A program made the position numbers and the translations under genes. Below the pieces are notes generated by a model. The model had not been told where the DNA came from and did not search any database. It saw only the letters and a list, made by a program, of their open reading frames with translations. A stretch of 64,000 nucleotides of DNA from Azoarcus_F sp036734105 (GTDB lineage Bacteria > Pseudomonadota > Gammaproteobacteria > Burkholderiales > Rhodocyclaceae): assembly GCA_036734105.1 (NCBI GenBank), contig DAIMZH010000001.1:85246-149245 (forward strand). Reading direction: 5' to 3'. Shown here piece by piece: positions 36,765 to 45,785 of the stretch (positions within the stretch are counted from its first letter, which is position 1; each line of letters opens with the position of its first letter).

Positions 36765-38084
36765 ATGCATCTGCAATCCGCCCTGGCGCGCCCCAAGCTC
36801 CCGCAGACCATCGGCCTGGCCGGTCTGTACACCTTCTCCTTCGGCGCATGGCTGGGCATTGCACTGGCAAACCTGGGCTTGTTGCTGATGCTGATCGGAT
36901 TGCTGATCGACTGGCGTCGCGTGTTCACCGCATGGCGGTCCAGCTATTGGACCTGGCTGGTGCTGGTCTCACTGCTGACACTTGCCTTGTCGGCCTGGCA
37001 AGGCATGTCGGTCGACCACGACACGCCGTTGAGACATGGCAAAGAGGCGCGCAGGCTGGCCATGCTTTGGCTATTTTTGTTGCTGGCATGGTGGTTGGCA
37101 GGTGACACGAGACGCATCGCAACCGCGTTGATTCTGGCAGCAGCGGGCTTCGTCATTGGTCGGCTGAGTGCACTTGACCAGGACGGTCAGTTGATGATTC
37201 TCAACCTTGGCTATCGTCCCGGCTTCGGCTTGCCCACACTCGCTTTTGCACAATACACCGCCACCTTGCTGATCTCGCTGTGTCTGGTCGGTCCGAGACT
37301 GCAAGCGCTCAAGCTCGCACACGCCCCTGTCCGCCTGCTGCTCCTGCTCGCATGGCTGAGCGCGATTGCATTGAGCCTTGCCGGCCTGCTGCTCGCAGAA
37401 GCGCGAATGGTGTGGATCGCGACAGCCGCCGTGCTGGTTCCCGCTATCGCGGTGCTGCTGGTCGGGCGTGAACAAAACCCGTCTGGCCGCGCGAAAACTG
37501 CCACACAGGGCCGGATGTTCGCGCTCGTCGCAATACTCATGCTGGCGGTGGCCGCCCTGAATTTCAACATTGTGAGCGAGAGAATCACCACTGAACGAGA
37601 GGCGCTGGATTCGCTGCTGAGCAAGGATGTGGCGCAGACCGGCTACGGTTCTGTCGGTCTGCGGGTTCATGCATGGATATATGCCGTGGAGCTGATGGAG
37701 ACACATCCGTGGCTTGGCTGGGGCCCTGCTGCCTCGCGCGCCCTGCTGGCCAGTCACCCGGAACCACGCATGCACGTCATACCTGATTTTCACAACACCC
37801 CTTTGGAGTTTCTGGTGACCGTCGGCTTGCTGGGCAGCATCCCGTTTGCGCTGGCATTCTGTATTGTGGTGGTGATGCTGCTCAGGGCATTCAGGCATGG
37901 ACGTCTGCCGCTCGACCTGTTCCTCATCGTGCTCGCTGCACTCGCCCTGCACCAGCTCGCGGGCTTGACCAACTCGCGCATTCTCAACCCCGACTGGGCG
38001 CACCTGTGGCTGCTGTTTGGCGGTGCTGCAGCCTCCTTCACCACACAGCAGAGAAACCGTAACCGGACCGTCACTGGCACATAA
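36765..38084 (+). CDS. O-antigen ligase/polymerase-like membrane protein
   Basis: This 439-residue protein has 10-12 hydrophobic helices and the long periplasmic loop of the Wzy_C/WaaL superfamily (about residues 255-370), containing SVGLRVHAWIYAVELMETHPWLGWGP and PDFHNTPLEFLVTVGLLG. Such proteins ligate O-antigen to lipid A-core or polymerise it; sequence alone does not choose. The ATG at 36765 is preferred to a TTG at 36699. It starts a plus-strand run through the heptosyltransferase. Confidence 0.85.
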   Translation: MHLQSALARPKLPQTIGLAGLYTFSFGAWLGIALANLGLLLMLIGLLIDWRRVFTAWRSSYWTWLVLVSLLTLALSAWQGMSVDHDTPLRHGKEARRLAMLWLFLLLAWWLAGDTRRIATALILAAAGFVIGRLSALDQDGQLMILNLGYRPGFGLPTLAFAQYTATLLISLCLVGPRLQALKLAHAPVRLLLLLAWLSAIALSLAGLLLAEARMVWIATAAVLVPAIAVLLVGREQNPSGRAKTATQGRMFALVAILMLAVAALNFNIVSERITTEREALDSLLSKDVAQTGYGSVGLRVHAWIYAVELMETHPWLGWGPAASRALLASHPEPRMHVIPDFHNTPLEFLVTVGLLGSIPFALAFCIVVVMLLRAFRHGRLPLDLFLIVLAALALHQLAGLTNSRILNPDWAHLWLLFGGAAASFTTQQRNRNRTVTGT

Positions 38085-38136
38085 CAATGTACTGCGACCA
38101 TGTCGTTTGCGTTGGTCATTGCCCGCGCGCAGCAAC

Positions 38137-39318
38137 ATGCCTCTTACGGAAGAACCGGTCTTGAAAAGCGTACTCATTGTTCGCACCTCCGCCATGGGCG
38201 ACATCGTGTTCGCCTCGCCGATCGCAGCAGCGATCAAGCGCACACACCCCGGTGCCCGGGTCACGTGGCTGGTGGAGTCCGGCCTTGAGGTCCTGCTGAG
38301 CGACGAGGAAGCGATAGATGAGATCATCACCTGGCCGCGCCGCGAATGGGCGCGACTGCTGCGCAAACGCAGCTATGTCGAGCTTGTCCGCACAGTGCTT
38401 GCTTTCCGTCGCGAACTGCATGGCCGTGGCTTCGATCTCGCCCTTGACCTGCAAGGCTTGCTGAAGAGCGGGCTGCTGACCCGGCTCGCAGGTGCATCGT
38501 GTTCCGTCAGCCTCGGTGGTCAGGAGGCTAGCGGCTGGTTGATGAACAAGGTCGTTCCCAAGGGCGGCATCGAAGGCAGGATCAGTTCGGAGTATCGCTA
38601 TCTGGCTGAGCAGCTCGAACTGCAGACAGGAGAGTTTCTGCCCAGCTTGAGCGTCAACAGTGGCGCATGTGCGCGCATCGAAACTCGACTGAAGCCGCTG
38701 AACATTGTGCCGGGCCGCTATATCGTCATCGCGCCCTTCACCACCCGGCCGCAAAAGCACTGGGTTGAAGCAGAGTGGGCGCGTACCGCCAACCTGCTTG
38801 CCGAGCGCCTGCAGCTACCCTGCATCATGCTGGGGGGTGCCGAGAACCAGTCGTCTGCCCGCCGCATCGCCAGCGACTCGGGAGCGATCGTCAATATGGT
38901 GGGTGCCACCACACTGGATGACGCCAGGGCACTGATTGCCCGCTCCTCGCTGGTCATTGGTGTGGATACCGGTCTGACGCATATCGGGGTGGCGCTTGAG
39001 CGTCCGACGGTTGCCATCTTCGGCTCGACAAGGCCTTATCTCGATCCGGGCCACCGCCGGGTGCGACCGATCTGGCTCGGTTTGTCGTGCTCGCCCTGTC
39101 GTCGCAGACCCGTCTGTGACGGACGCTTTGACTGCATGCATGCCATCACCGCCGAGCGTGTCTGCGACGAGGCCATGCAGGCGATGGTCTCGGCTTCGGC
39201 ATACGGGTCTCAGGTCAGCCAGGCACCCGCCACTCATGCTTTGGCACAGGATAAAACCCAACAAGCTCCGCTCAGCCCTGAAGGGCGGGGCTTGAAATCG
39301 GAGTCGGTCTTACGATGA
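38137..39318 (+). CDS. Lipopolysaccharide heptosyltransferase (GT family 9)
   Basis: This 393-residue GT9 enzyme resembles heptosyltransferase I. The N-terminal domain starts SVLIVRTSAMGDIVFASPIAAAI; DLALDLQGLLKSGLLTRLAG and IVIAPFTTRPQKHW follow; the ADP-heptose domain has VIGVDTGLTHIGVALERPTVAIFGST. It should act in inner-core LPS synthesis. The C-terminal 40 residues are unusual and low-complexity. The final four bases overlap the next glycosyltransferase (ATGA). Confidence 0.88.
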   Translation: MPLTEEPVLKSVLIVRTSAMGDIVFASPIAAAIKRTHPGARVTWLVESGLEVLLSDEEAIDEIITWPRREWARLLRKRSYVELVRTVLAFRRELHGRGFDLALDLQGLLKSGLLTRLAGASCSVSLGGQEASGWLMNKVVPKGGIEGRISSEYRYLAEQLELQTGEFLPSLSVNSGACARIETRLKPLNIVPGRYIVIAPFTTRPQKHWVEAEWARTANLLAERLQLPCIMLGGAENQSSARRIASDSGAIVNMVGATTLDDARALIARSSLVIGVDTGLTHIGVALERPTVAIFGSTRPYLDPGHRRVRPIWLGLSCSPCRRRPVCDGRFDCMHAITAERVCDEAMQAMVSASAYGSQVSQAPATHALAQDKTQQAPLSPEGRGLKSESVLR

Positions 39319-40460
39319 ACACCACAAATCTCAAGATTCTCCATATCGAAGCGGGCAAGCACCTGTATGGCGGCGCGTTTCAGGTGATCAAGCTGATGCA
39401 GGGCCTGAAGAACTACCGTGTCGACAATGTACTGGCCTGCGCTCAAGGCAGTGAGATTGCGCAACAAGCACTGCCCTTCGCCAAAGTGGTGCCGCTGCGC
39501 ATGGGCGGTGATGCGGACGCCATCATGGCGCTACGCATTGCAGCACTGATCCGTCGTGAGCAGCCCGACCTGGTTCACCTGCACAGCCGCCGTGGCGCTG
39601 ACCTGTGGGGCGGGGTTGCGGCACGCCTGACCGGGGTTCCGTGCATACTCACCCGTCGGGTCGACAACCCCGAAAAACCCTGGATCGTCTCCGCCAAGTA
39701 CCGCCTCTACGACCATGTGATCAGCATTTCCGAAGGCATACGCTCGGTTCTGCTGACAGAGGGGCTGAAGTCCACGCAGGTCACCACGGTTCGCAGCGCG
39801 GTTGATGTCGACCCGTGGAAGACACCAGAAACACCCCAGACGGTGCGCGCTGCCTTCGGACTACCGCGGGACGCGCTGCTGATCGGCGTGGTCGCGCAGT
39901 TGATTCAACGCAAGGGGCATCGTCATTTGCTGGCGGCGCTGCCTTCAGTGATAAGCAGGCATCCGCGCACCTTTGTCATCATCTTCGGTCGCGGTCCTCT
40001 GGAGGACGATCTGCGGCAGGAGATCCGCGACAGGGGACTGGCAGACAAGGTCATCATGGCGGGCTTTCGCAACGACTTGCCGCGCTGGCTCGGCAGCATG
40101 GACCTGCTGTGCCACCCGGCAGACATTGAGGGGCTGGGCATCGCCTTGTTGCAGGCCGCCGCCGCTGGGTTGCCGGTTGTGGCCAGCCGGGCCGGCGGTA
40201 TGCCTGAAGCGGTTCTCGATGGCGAAACCGGTTTGCTGTTTCCGCCCGGCGATCATCAGTCGCTCGGCGCAGCACTGTGTCGGCTGCTTGACAATCCCGC
40301 CTTGCGCCAGCAGCTCGGGCATACCGGCCAGACGCGCATGCACAGGGAGTTCTCTATTGCAGAGATGGTGCACGGCAACTACTCCATTTATCTGGACTGT
40401 CTTCTGCAGGCCGAAGAGCGTTATGTCAATCGACTCGTTGCATATCATAGCCAGCCCTGA
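39315..40460 (+). CDS. Glycosyltransferase family 4
   Basis: This 381-residue GT-B enzyme begins LKILHIEAGKHLYGGAFQVIKLM, a conserved start of a GT4 subgroup found in LPS operons. The C-domain has IGVVAQLIQRKGHRHLLAAL, IIFGRGPLEDDLRQEI and PADIEGLGIALLQAAAAGLPVVAS. It probably adds an outer-core sugar. It overlaps both neighbours: ATGA upstream and 38 bases downstream. Confidence 0.88.
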   Translation: MNTTNLKILHIEAGKHLYGGAFQVIKLMQGLKNYRVDNVLACAQGSEIAQQALPFAKVVPLRMGGDADAIMALRIAALIRREQPDLVHLHSRRGADLWGGVAARLTGVPCILTRRVDNPEKPWIVSAKYRLYDHVISISEGIRSVLLTEGLKSTQVTTVRSAVDVDPWKTPETPQTVRAAFGLPRDALLIGVVAQLIQRKGHRHLLAALPSVISRHPRTFVIIFGRGPLEDDLRQEIRDRGLADKVIMAGFRNDLPRWLGSMDLLCHPADIEGLGIALLQAAAAGLPVVASRAGGMPEAVLDGETGLLFPPGDHQSLGAALCRLLDNPALRQQLGHTGQTRMHREFSIAEMVHGNYSIYLDCLLQAEERYVNRLVAYHSQP

Positions 40461-41502
40461 CCTGGGCGGTGCCGAGCGCTGGTTCGTACGTTTTCTTGAG
40501 GCAATGCACAAAGATGGTGATCAGGTGAAAGCGATTGTGCGCGAGCGCAGCGCGCTGGCAAGCCATCCGCCGACAGGCGTTCAGACATGGACCGCCGCAA
40601 TGCGCTCGGTGTGGGACCCGTGGTCTCGGCGCGAGCTCGGTCGGCTGGTGCGCGCGAGCGGTGCAAACATCATCCAGACTTACATGAGCCGGGCAACCCG
40701 TCTCACCCGTATCGAATCCGGCAAAGGCAGCCTGCATGTCGCCCGGCTTGGTGGATACTACGGCCTTCATGCCTTTACCCATGCGCATGCCTGGATAGGC
40801 AACACACGCGGTCTGTGTGACTGGATGACGAGCAAGGGCTTTCCTAAAGCCAGAGTGCACCACCTGCCCAACTTTGTAGACCCACCGGCACCATCGAGCC
40901 CGGCCACCCTCGACGGGTTGCGCGACAAGGCAGGTCTGCAAGCCGATGACATGGTGCTGCTGAACGTAGCACGCTTTGTTCCGGTGAAAGGGCACGATGT
41001 GCTGTTGCGTGCTTTTGCGGGCCTGAACGAGTACATCGGTGGACGACGGGTGCGACTGATTCTGCTCGGTGACGGGCCACTTCGCCGAGTGTTGACAGGG
41101 CGCGCAATCAAGCTTGGCATAGCCGACAGAGTCAGTTTTGTCGGATGGCAAAGCGAGCCATCACACTGGTATCAACTGGCTGATGTCGTGGTCTTTCCGT
41201 CGCGGGATGAGGAAGCGCTTGGCAACGTCATACTGGAAGCCTGGTCACATCAACGCCCGCTGGTGTGCTCTGCCTTTCGCGGCGCTCGCGAACTGGTTTG
41301 TGATGGCCAGAATGGCCGTGTAGTGCCATGTGATGACGCCGCGGCACTCGGCAAGGCGTTGACCAGCCTGCTGGCCGAACCACAACGCATGGCCGAACTG
41401 GCCCACAACGGCCACCAACGCATCCAACATTCGTTCTCATCTGCCACCGTACTGACGGCCTACCGGGACCTCTATCAACAGCTCCAGCGCCAGCATCTGT
41501 GA
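40423..41502 (+). CDS. Glycosyltransferase family 4
   Basis: This 359-residue GT4 enzyme starts MSIDSLHIIASPDLGGAERWFV and has LLNVARFVPVKGHDVLLRAF, LILLGDGPLRRVL and FPSRDEEALGNVILEAWSHQRPLV in the C-domain. It is likely in outer-core or O-chain assembly with its neighbours. Its start lies 38 bases inside the previous gene, so translation is coupled. The donor sugar is unknown. Confidence 0.87.
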   Translation: MSIDSLHIIASPDLGGAERWFVRFLEAMHKDGDQVKAIVRERSALASHPPTGVQTWTAAMRSVWDPWSRRELGRLVRASGANIIQTYMSRATRLTRIESGKGSLHVARLGGYYGLHAFTHAHAWIGNTRGLCDWMTSKGFPKARVHHLPNFVDPPAPSSPATLDGLRDKAGLQADDMVLLNVARFVPVKGHDVLLRAFAGLNEYIGGRRVRLILLGDGPLRRVLTGRAIKLGIADRVSFVGWQSEPSHWYQLADVVVFPSRDEEALGNVILEAWSHQRPLVCSAFRGARELVCDGQNGRVVPCDDAAALGKALTSLLAEPQRMAELAHNGHQRIQHSFSSATVLTAYRDLYQQLQRQHL

Positions 41503-41553
41503 CCGTGCCCGGCAAGGCGCACTCGTGATGCACGACAACAGAGGGAATTCAGC

Positions 41554-42330
41554 GTGATCTCGTACCACCGCGTTGCCGGTATCGATATTCTGATGTATCA
41601 CCAGGTCGGTCGCTTCGACTCACTGACGCCAACGATGCGCCTGCATCGCTCGACCTATTGCCGAATAGAGCGCTTCCGGTCGCAGATGGCGTGGCTCAAG
41701 CTGTGCAACTACAACGTACTGGGCATGGACGATGTCGTGGCCTGCATCAATGGCGCAAAGCCGACACCACCGCGGGCAGTGGCACTGACCTTTGACGATG
41801 GCTACGCTGATTTCGAAGATCAGGTCTGGCCTGTGTTGCGTCAGCACGGCTTTCCGGCCATGGTCTATCTGGTTGCAGGCCTGACCGGCAATCCATCAGC
41901 CTGGTTCGCTGGTGACGGACGACAGACACCTGCCCTGCTGAGCGCAGGGAGCATTCGCAAGTTGCGCGCCGAAGGTTGCGACTTTGGCGGCCATTCGGTC
42001 AAGCACATGCGGCTGGCCGAGCTTGCGGTGGCGCAGAGAAAAGCAGAAATACATGACTGCAAGAAGATGCTTGAAGACCTGCTGGGCGAAGAGCTTCGTC
42101 ACTTCTGCTACCCATACGGCAGTCACGACATCGCCACCATGGAGGAAGTGCGCGCTGCCGGATTCGTCAGCGCCACCACCTGCGAACGGGCGCGAGCCTT
42201 CGCCGGGGTCGATCCGTTCGCCATTCCCAGAAAGGCGGTGTCATGGGGCGACAGCCTGGCAGGGGTCCTCTGGAAACTGCATTTCAAGATCAAGCCCAAG
42301 CAGGCACTGATCAATTCAAGGGCTGGCTAG
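41554..42330 (+). CDS. Polysaccharide deacetylase family protein
   Basis: This 258-residue NodB-type deacetylase has the catalytic TFDDGYADF motif (about residue 80) and the metal-binding GGHSVKHMRL (about residue 147), then HFCYPYGSHD. It removes acetyl groups from an N- or O-acetylated sugar in a surface glycan. The GTG start has GAGG 9 bases upstream. There is no signal peptide, so action on a cytoplasmic lipid-linked precursor is plausible. It closes the plus-strand LPS run. Confidence 0.87.
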   Translation: MISYHRVAGIDILMYHQVGRFDSLTPTMRLHRSTYCRIERFRSQMAWLKLCNYNVLGMDDVVACINGAKPTPPRAVALTFDDGYADFEDQVWPVLRQHGFPAMVYLVAGLTGNPSAWFAGDGRQTPALLSAGSIRKLRAEGCDFGGHSVKHMRLAELAVAQRKAEIHDCKKMLEDLLGEELRHFCYPYGSHDIATMEEVRAAGFVSATTCERARAFAGVDPFAIPRKAVSWGDSLAGVLWKLHFKIKPKQALINSRAG

Positions 42331-42494
42331 ACGGAAAAGCCGCTGAGTGTTCAAGACACCGCACTACCGGAGAAACAATCTGGCGATGACACTGGATGGC
42401 GGGCTCCCGGCTCATGTCACCCATCAGGCTGAACGTCTTCAAGCAGTTCTCATGACCTCGTAATATGCAAGCCTCGACCGGGAGACCTGGCCGG

Positions 42495-43184
42495 TCAGGT
42501 ATCGGCTGATTCCGTGGTGGTTTGTGCAGGTTTGTCAAAACGGATGTTATCCGGTGCCACCGTCCCCCCGGAAATGATGAAGGTCATGGCCTCGTCAGCG
42601 CTCCAGTCGGTCGGGATCACCCGCTCCAGCGGGACAATCTCCAGATAGCCGGATGTCGGGTTAGGTGTGGTCGGCACATACACCGCTGCCAGTTTTTTGC
42701 CTGTGTCGGCATCGGTAAAGACTTTGGTGACGAAGCCGACGGCACGCATCTCGTGCGTGGGAAACTCTATCAGAACCACTCTTTCGGTGGCGTCCGGTTT
42801 CTGCTGCAGCGCCGCTACAAGCTTTTTGCTCGCCCCGTAGACTGTCTGAACCAAAGGAATACGGTCAAGTATCGCCTCAAAAAACCGGAGCAGTTTCTTT
42901 CCCACCACCCTGGTCGTTATCCAGCCAAGCAGGTACAGGACGAAAAGCGTGAATAGTGCTGCCAGCAGTGACTGTGACCAGGTATTGAACAACCACTCGG
43001 CCGCCACCGGGCTGAAATCCTCAACCGCACGCGCGATGCCGCGAATGGATGGCCGCCCGAGCTTTGACAACTGGTTGAAGACAAAGCTGAAGACCAGCCA
43101 GGTAATCCACAGCGGGATGGTAATCAATACCCCGGTGATGAGGTAGCGCTGCAAGTGTGTCTGAGAACCACTGCCTTGTCTCAT
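42495..43184 (-). CDS. DUF502 family membrane protein
   Basis: This 229-residue inner-membrane protein matches DUF502: two hydrophobic helices (about residues 13-35 and 70-92), then the conserved GWITTRVVGKKLLRFFEAILDRIPLVQTVYGASKKLV, and a soluble C-domain with VPTTPNPTSGYLEIVPLERVIPTDWSADEAMTFIISGG. Its function is unknown; homologues occur widely. The ATG at 43184 gives the family length. It lies between LPS and phosphonate genes, and probably stands alone. Confidence 0.88.
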   Translation of the reverse strand: MRQGSGSQTHLQRYLITGVLITIPLWITWLVFSFVFNQLSKLGRPSIRGIARAVEDFSPVAAEWLFNTWSQSLLAALFTLFVLYLLGWITTRVVGKKLLRFFEAILDRIPLVQTVYGASKKLVAALQQKPDATERVVLIEFPTHEMRAVGFVTKVFTDADTGKKLAAVYVPTTPNPTSGYLEIVPLERVIPTDWSADEAMTFIISGGTVAPDNIRFDKPAQTTTESADT

Positions 43185-43273
43185 GAGCTGGTCATCTCTC
43201 GCACGCCGTCGGGTCAGGCAACGCACTGCAGTGCATCGAAGCACCTCCGCTGCCAGGCAAGGTTGCAATAGGG

Positions 43274-44092
43274 TCAGATTATGGCATGGCGCACCCGCGC
43301 CGACACCCATTCGCTGACGACGACGGTGGCGAGAATCACGACGAAGATCAGCGTCACCTGCGGCCACGCCAAGGTGTTGAGGGAATGCGACAGCTCCAGC
43401 CCGATGCCGCCGGCACCGACCAGCCCGAGCACCGTGGACTCGCGGATGTTGATATCCCAGCGGAACACCGTGATCCCGGCGAAGGCCGGCATGATCTGCG
43501 GCGCGATCGCGTAGTCCAGCACTTGCGCGCGCGAGGCGCCAGTCGCGGTCACCGCCTCGACCTGTGCCGGATCGATCTCCTCGATCGCCTCGTAGAGCAG
43601 CTTGCCGATAAAGCCGATTGAGCGCAGCGCGATGGCGATGATGCCGGCGAGCAGCCCCGGGCCCAGGATGGACACCAGCAGCAGCGCCCAGATGAGCGAG
43701 TTGATCGAACGCGACGCGACGATGATGAACAGCGCCACCGGGCGCACGAAGAGCACGCTGGGCGTGGTGTTGCGCGCCGCCAGGAAGGCCACCGGCACCG
43801 CGACCACCAGCGCAAGCAGGGTGCCGAGCGTGGCGATGTTGAGCGTATCCCACAGCGGCTGCCACAGGCGCTCCATGTAGCCCCAGCGCGGCGGGAACAT
43901 GCGATCGCCAATATCGGCCGCCTGGCGCGGCGCATCGGCCACAAAGGCCCAGATGGTGTTCTCGGTCATCAACTGCCAGCAAAACACAAACAACGCCACC
44001 AGCGACAGCCAGCCGAACCAGCCGACGAGTTGCTCGCGTGGGGTGCGGCGACGCCAGATCTTGCCCGTGGTCGATTCGACTAGCGGCATCAT
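43274..44092 (-). CDS. phnE: Phosphonate ABC transporter permease PhnE (cluster A, second)
   Basis: This 272-residue inner-membrane permease has six predicted helices and the PhnE EAA loop (EAIEEIDPAQVEAVTATGASRAQVLDYAIAPQIMP). With its neighbours it forms an importer for phosphonates driven by PhnC. The end VVVSEWVSARVRHAII is typical. It overlaps the upstream phnE by ATGA. Two adjacent phnE genes suggest a heterodimeric channel. Confidence 0.92.
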   Translation of the reverse strand: MMPLVESTTGKIWRRRTPREQLVGWFGWLSLVALFVFCWQLMTENTIWAFVADAPRQAADIGDRMFPPRWGYMERLWQPLWDTLNIATLGTLLALVVAVPVAFLAARNTTPSVLFVRPVALFIIVASRSINSLIWALLLVSILGPGLLAGIIAIALRSIGFIGKLLYEAIEEIDPAQVEAVTATGASRAQVLDYAIAPQIMPAFAGITVFRWDINIRESTVLGLVGAGGIGLELSHSLNTLAWPQVTLIFVVILATVVVSEWVSARVRHAII

Positions 44093-44919
44093 TGCACCCG
44101 CTTGCGCACTGCGCTCGACGCGTACTCGGAGACCATCACGATGGCGATGATGATCAGCAGGATGGCTGCGGCCGAGTCGAACTCGTAGCGGTCGATGGCG
44201 GTGTTGAGGGTGGCCCCGATGCCGCCCGCGCCGACAATCCCGATCACTGCGGATTCGCGGAAGTTGATGTCCAGACGGTACAGCGACAGCCCGATCAGGC
44301 GCGGCATGACCTGGGGTTGCACCGCATAGTTGACCAGTTGCAACCAGCTCGCGCCGGTGGCACGAATCGCTTCCACCTGGCTTTCGTCGAGGTCTTCGAT
44401 GTCTTCGGCCAACAGCTTGGCGACGAAACCGATGGTCGCAAAGGAAAGGGTCAGGAAACCCGCCAGCGGCCCGAATCCGACCATCGCGACGAACAGGATC
44501 GCGATGATGATCTCCTGAAAGCTGCGCGACACCATGATGATGGCCCGGCACAACGCATACACCGGCGCAGGTGCGAGATTGCGCGCAGCCCCGACGCCGA
44601 CCGGAATCGACAACAGGACACCAACCACGGTGGAGGTCAGGGTCATGGTCAGGCTTTCCTGGATGCCCGCCCATATCTCATCGCCGCGGGACATGAAGTC
44701 CGGGGACAGGAAGGCGCTCACGAAGGCCCAGCCACGCGGGATACCGTCCCACACCCGGGTCCAGTTAACTTCGACGGACTGGATGCCCAACAGCAGGTAG
44801 GCCAACGCACCGAGGTAGATCGCGTAGCGCCAGCCCGGATGCGCGATGAAGGGCGGACGACGCCAGCGGGTCGGATAACCCGCGACCGGCATCAGCTCCA
44901 CCGGATGCTGGCCGCTCAT
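44089..44919 (-). CDS. phnE: Phosphonate ABC transporter permease PhnE (cluster A, first)
   Basis: This 276-residue permease is the partner of the preceding entry's product. It shows RSFQEIIIAILFVAMVGFGP and the EAA loop EDIEDLDESQVEAIRATGASWLQLVNYAVQPQVMP. The N-terminal region is hydrophobic and has a short periplasmic loop. It overlaps phnC (ATGA) and the second phnE (ATGA). Specificity is given by PhnD, not visible here. Confidence 0.92.
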   Translation of the reverse strand: MSGQHPVELMPVAGYPTRWRRPPFIAHPGWRYAIYLGALAYLLLGIQSVEVNWTRVWDGIPRGWAFVSAFLSPDFMSRGDEIWAGIQESLTMTLTSTVVGVLLSIPVGVGAARNLAPAPVYALCRAIIMVSRSFQEIIIAILFVAMVGFGPLAGFLTLSFATIGFVAKLLAEDIEDLDESQVEAIRATGASWLQLVNYAVQPQVMPRLIGLSLYRLDINFRESAVIGIVGAGGIGATLNTAIDRYEFDSAAAILLIIIAIVMVSEYASSAVRKRVQ

Positions 44920-45785
44920 TTGAGCGCGGCGGCTGCGGCCAGACCGGGCACGGCCGAACGGGCGACGGTGACTTCGTCCGCTCCGGCCATGTGCTCGGCC
45001 TCGTCCCCGGTCGGATCCACCGGGCGGATGGTGCCGCTCCAGTCTTCCTCGCCGTAGATGTCGGTCAGGGTCTCGGCGGTCAGGCCTTCGGGCGGCCCGT
45101 CATACACCACCTCGCCCACGCGCAGCCCGATGATGCGCTGGGCAAACATCTGCGCCAGCGCCACATCGTGAATGTTGATGATCGCCGCGAGCCGACGCTC
45201 GGCGCATACCTCGGTGATCAGCCTCATGATCTGTCGCGAGGTCTTGGGGTCGAGGCTGGCCGTCGGCTCATCGACGAGCAGGATGTCCGGGTTCTGCAGC
45301 AGCGCCCGGGCAATGCCGACGCGCTGGCGCTGCCCGCCTGACAAGGCATCGGCACGCTTGTCGACATGTTCCGCAAGACCGACCCGGTCCAGCGTGGCGA
45401 AGGCCTGCGACACAGCAGCGGGCGGAAATCGGCGCAGCAGGCTGCGCCAGAAACCCACGTAGCCGAGTTGCCCGGAGAGCACGTTCTCCATCACCGTCAA
45501 GCGCTCGACCAGGGCGTACTCTTGGAAGATCATGCCCATGCGGCGGCGCGCGCGGCGCAGATCACCGCGCCCGAGGCGGGTCAGGTCCATGTCCTTGAGC
45601 ATGACCGCGCCGGACGAAGGCTCCACCAGGCGGTTGATACAGCGGATCAGGGTAGACTTGCCTGCGCCGGAAGGCCCGATCAGCCCAACCACCTGGCCCT
45701 CGGGGATCTCGATCGAGACCGCCTTGAGGGCCAGGTCGCCGGTCTTGTAGCGCTTGGTCAGCGCGTCGAGTCGCAGCATGCTCAC
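44916..45785 (-). CDS. phnC: Phosphonate ABC transporter ATPase PhnC (cluster A)
   Basis: This 289-residue ATPase drives the cluster A importer. Walker A is GPSGAGKST, the signature LSGGQRQRVGIARAL, and Walker B ILLVDEPTASLD. It has the PhnC-type insertion WRSLLRRFPPAAVSQAFATLDRVGLAEHVD. A C-terminal extension of about 40 residues after the ATPase core is longer than in the cluster B copy. It overlaps phnD by ATGA. Confidence 0.94.
   Translation of the reverse strand: MSMLRLDALTKRYKTGDLALKAVSIEIPEGQVVGLIGPSGAGKSTLIRCINRLVEPSSGAVMLKDMDLTRLGRGDLRRARRRMGMIFQEYALVERLTVMENVLSGQLGYVGFWRSLLRRFPPAAVSQAFATLDRVGLAEHVDKRADALSGGQRQRVGIARALLQNPDILLVDEPTASLDPKTSRQIMRLITEVCAERRLAAIINIHDVALAQMFAQRIIGLRVGEVVYDGPPEGLTAETLTDIYGEEDWSGTIRPVDPTGDEAEHMAGADEVTVARSAVPGLAAAAALK

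Noticed and set aside
37071..38366. A 431-codon minus-strand frame over the O-antigen ligase-like gene
   Set aside because: Its product is Q/H/R-rich without motifs, while the plus strand has membrane helices and family motifs.
43185..43982. N-terminal extension of the DUF502 frame
   Set aside because: The frame continues far upstream only because it crosses a phnE gene in another frame; the DUF502 start with family length is at 43184.
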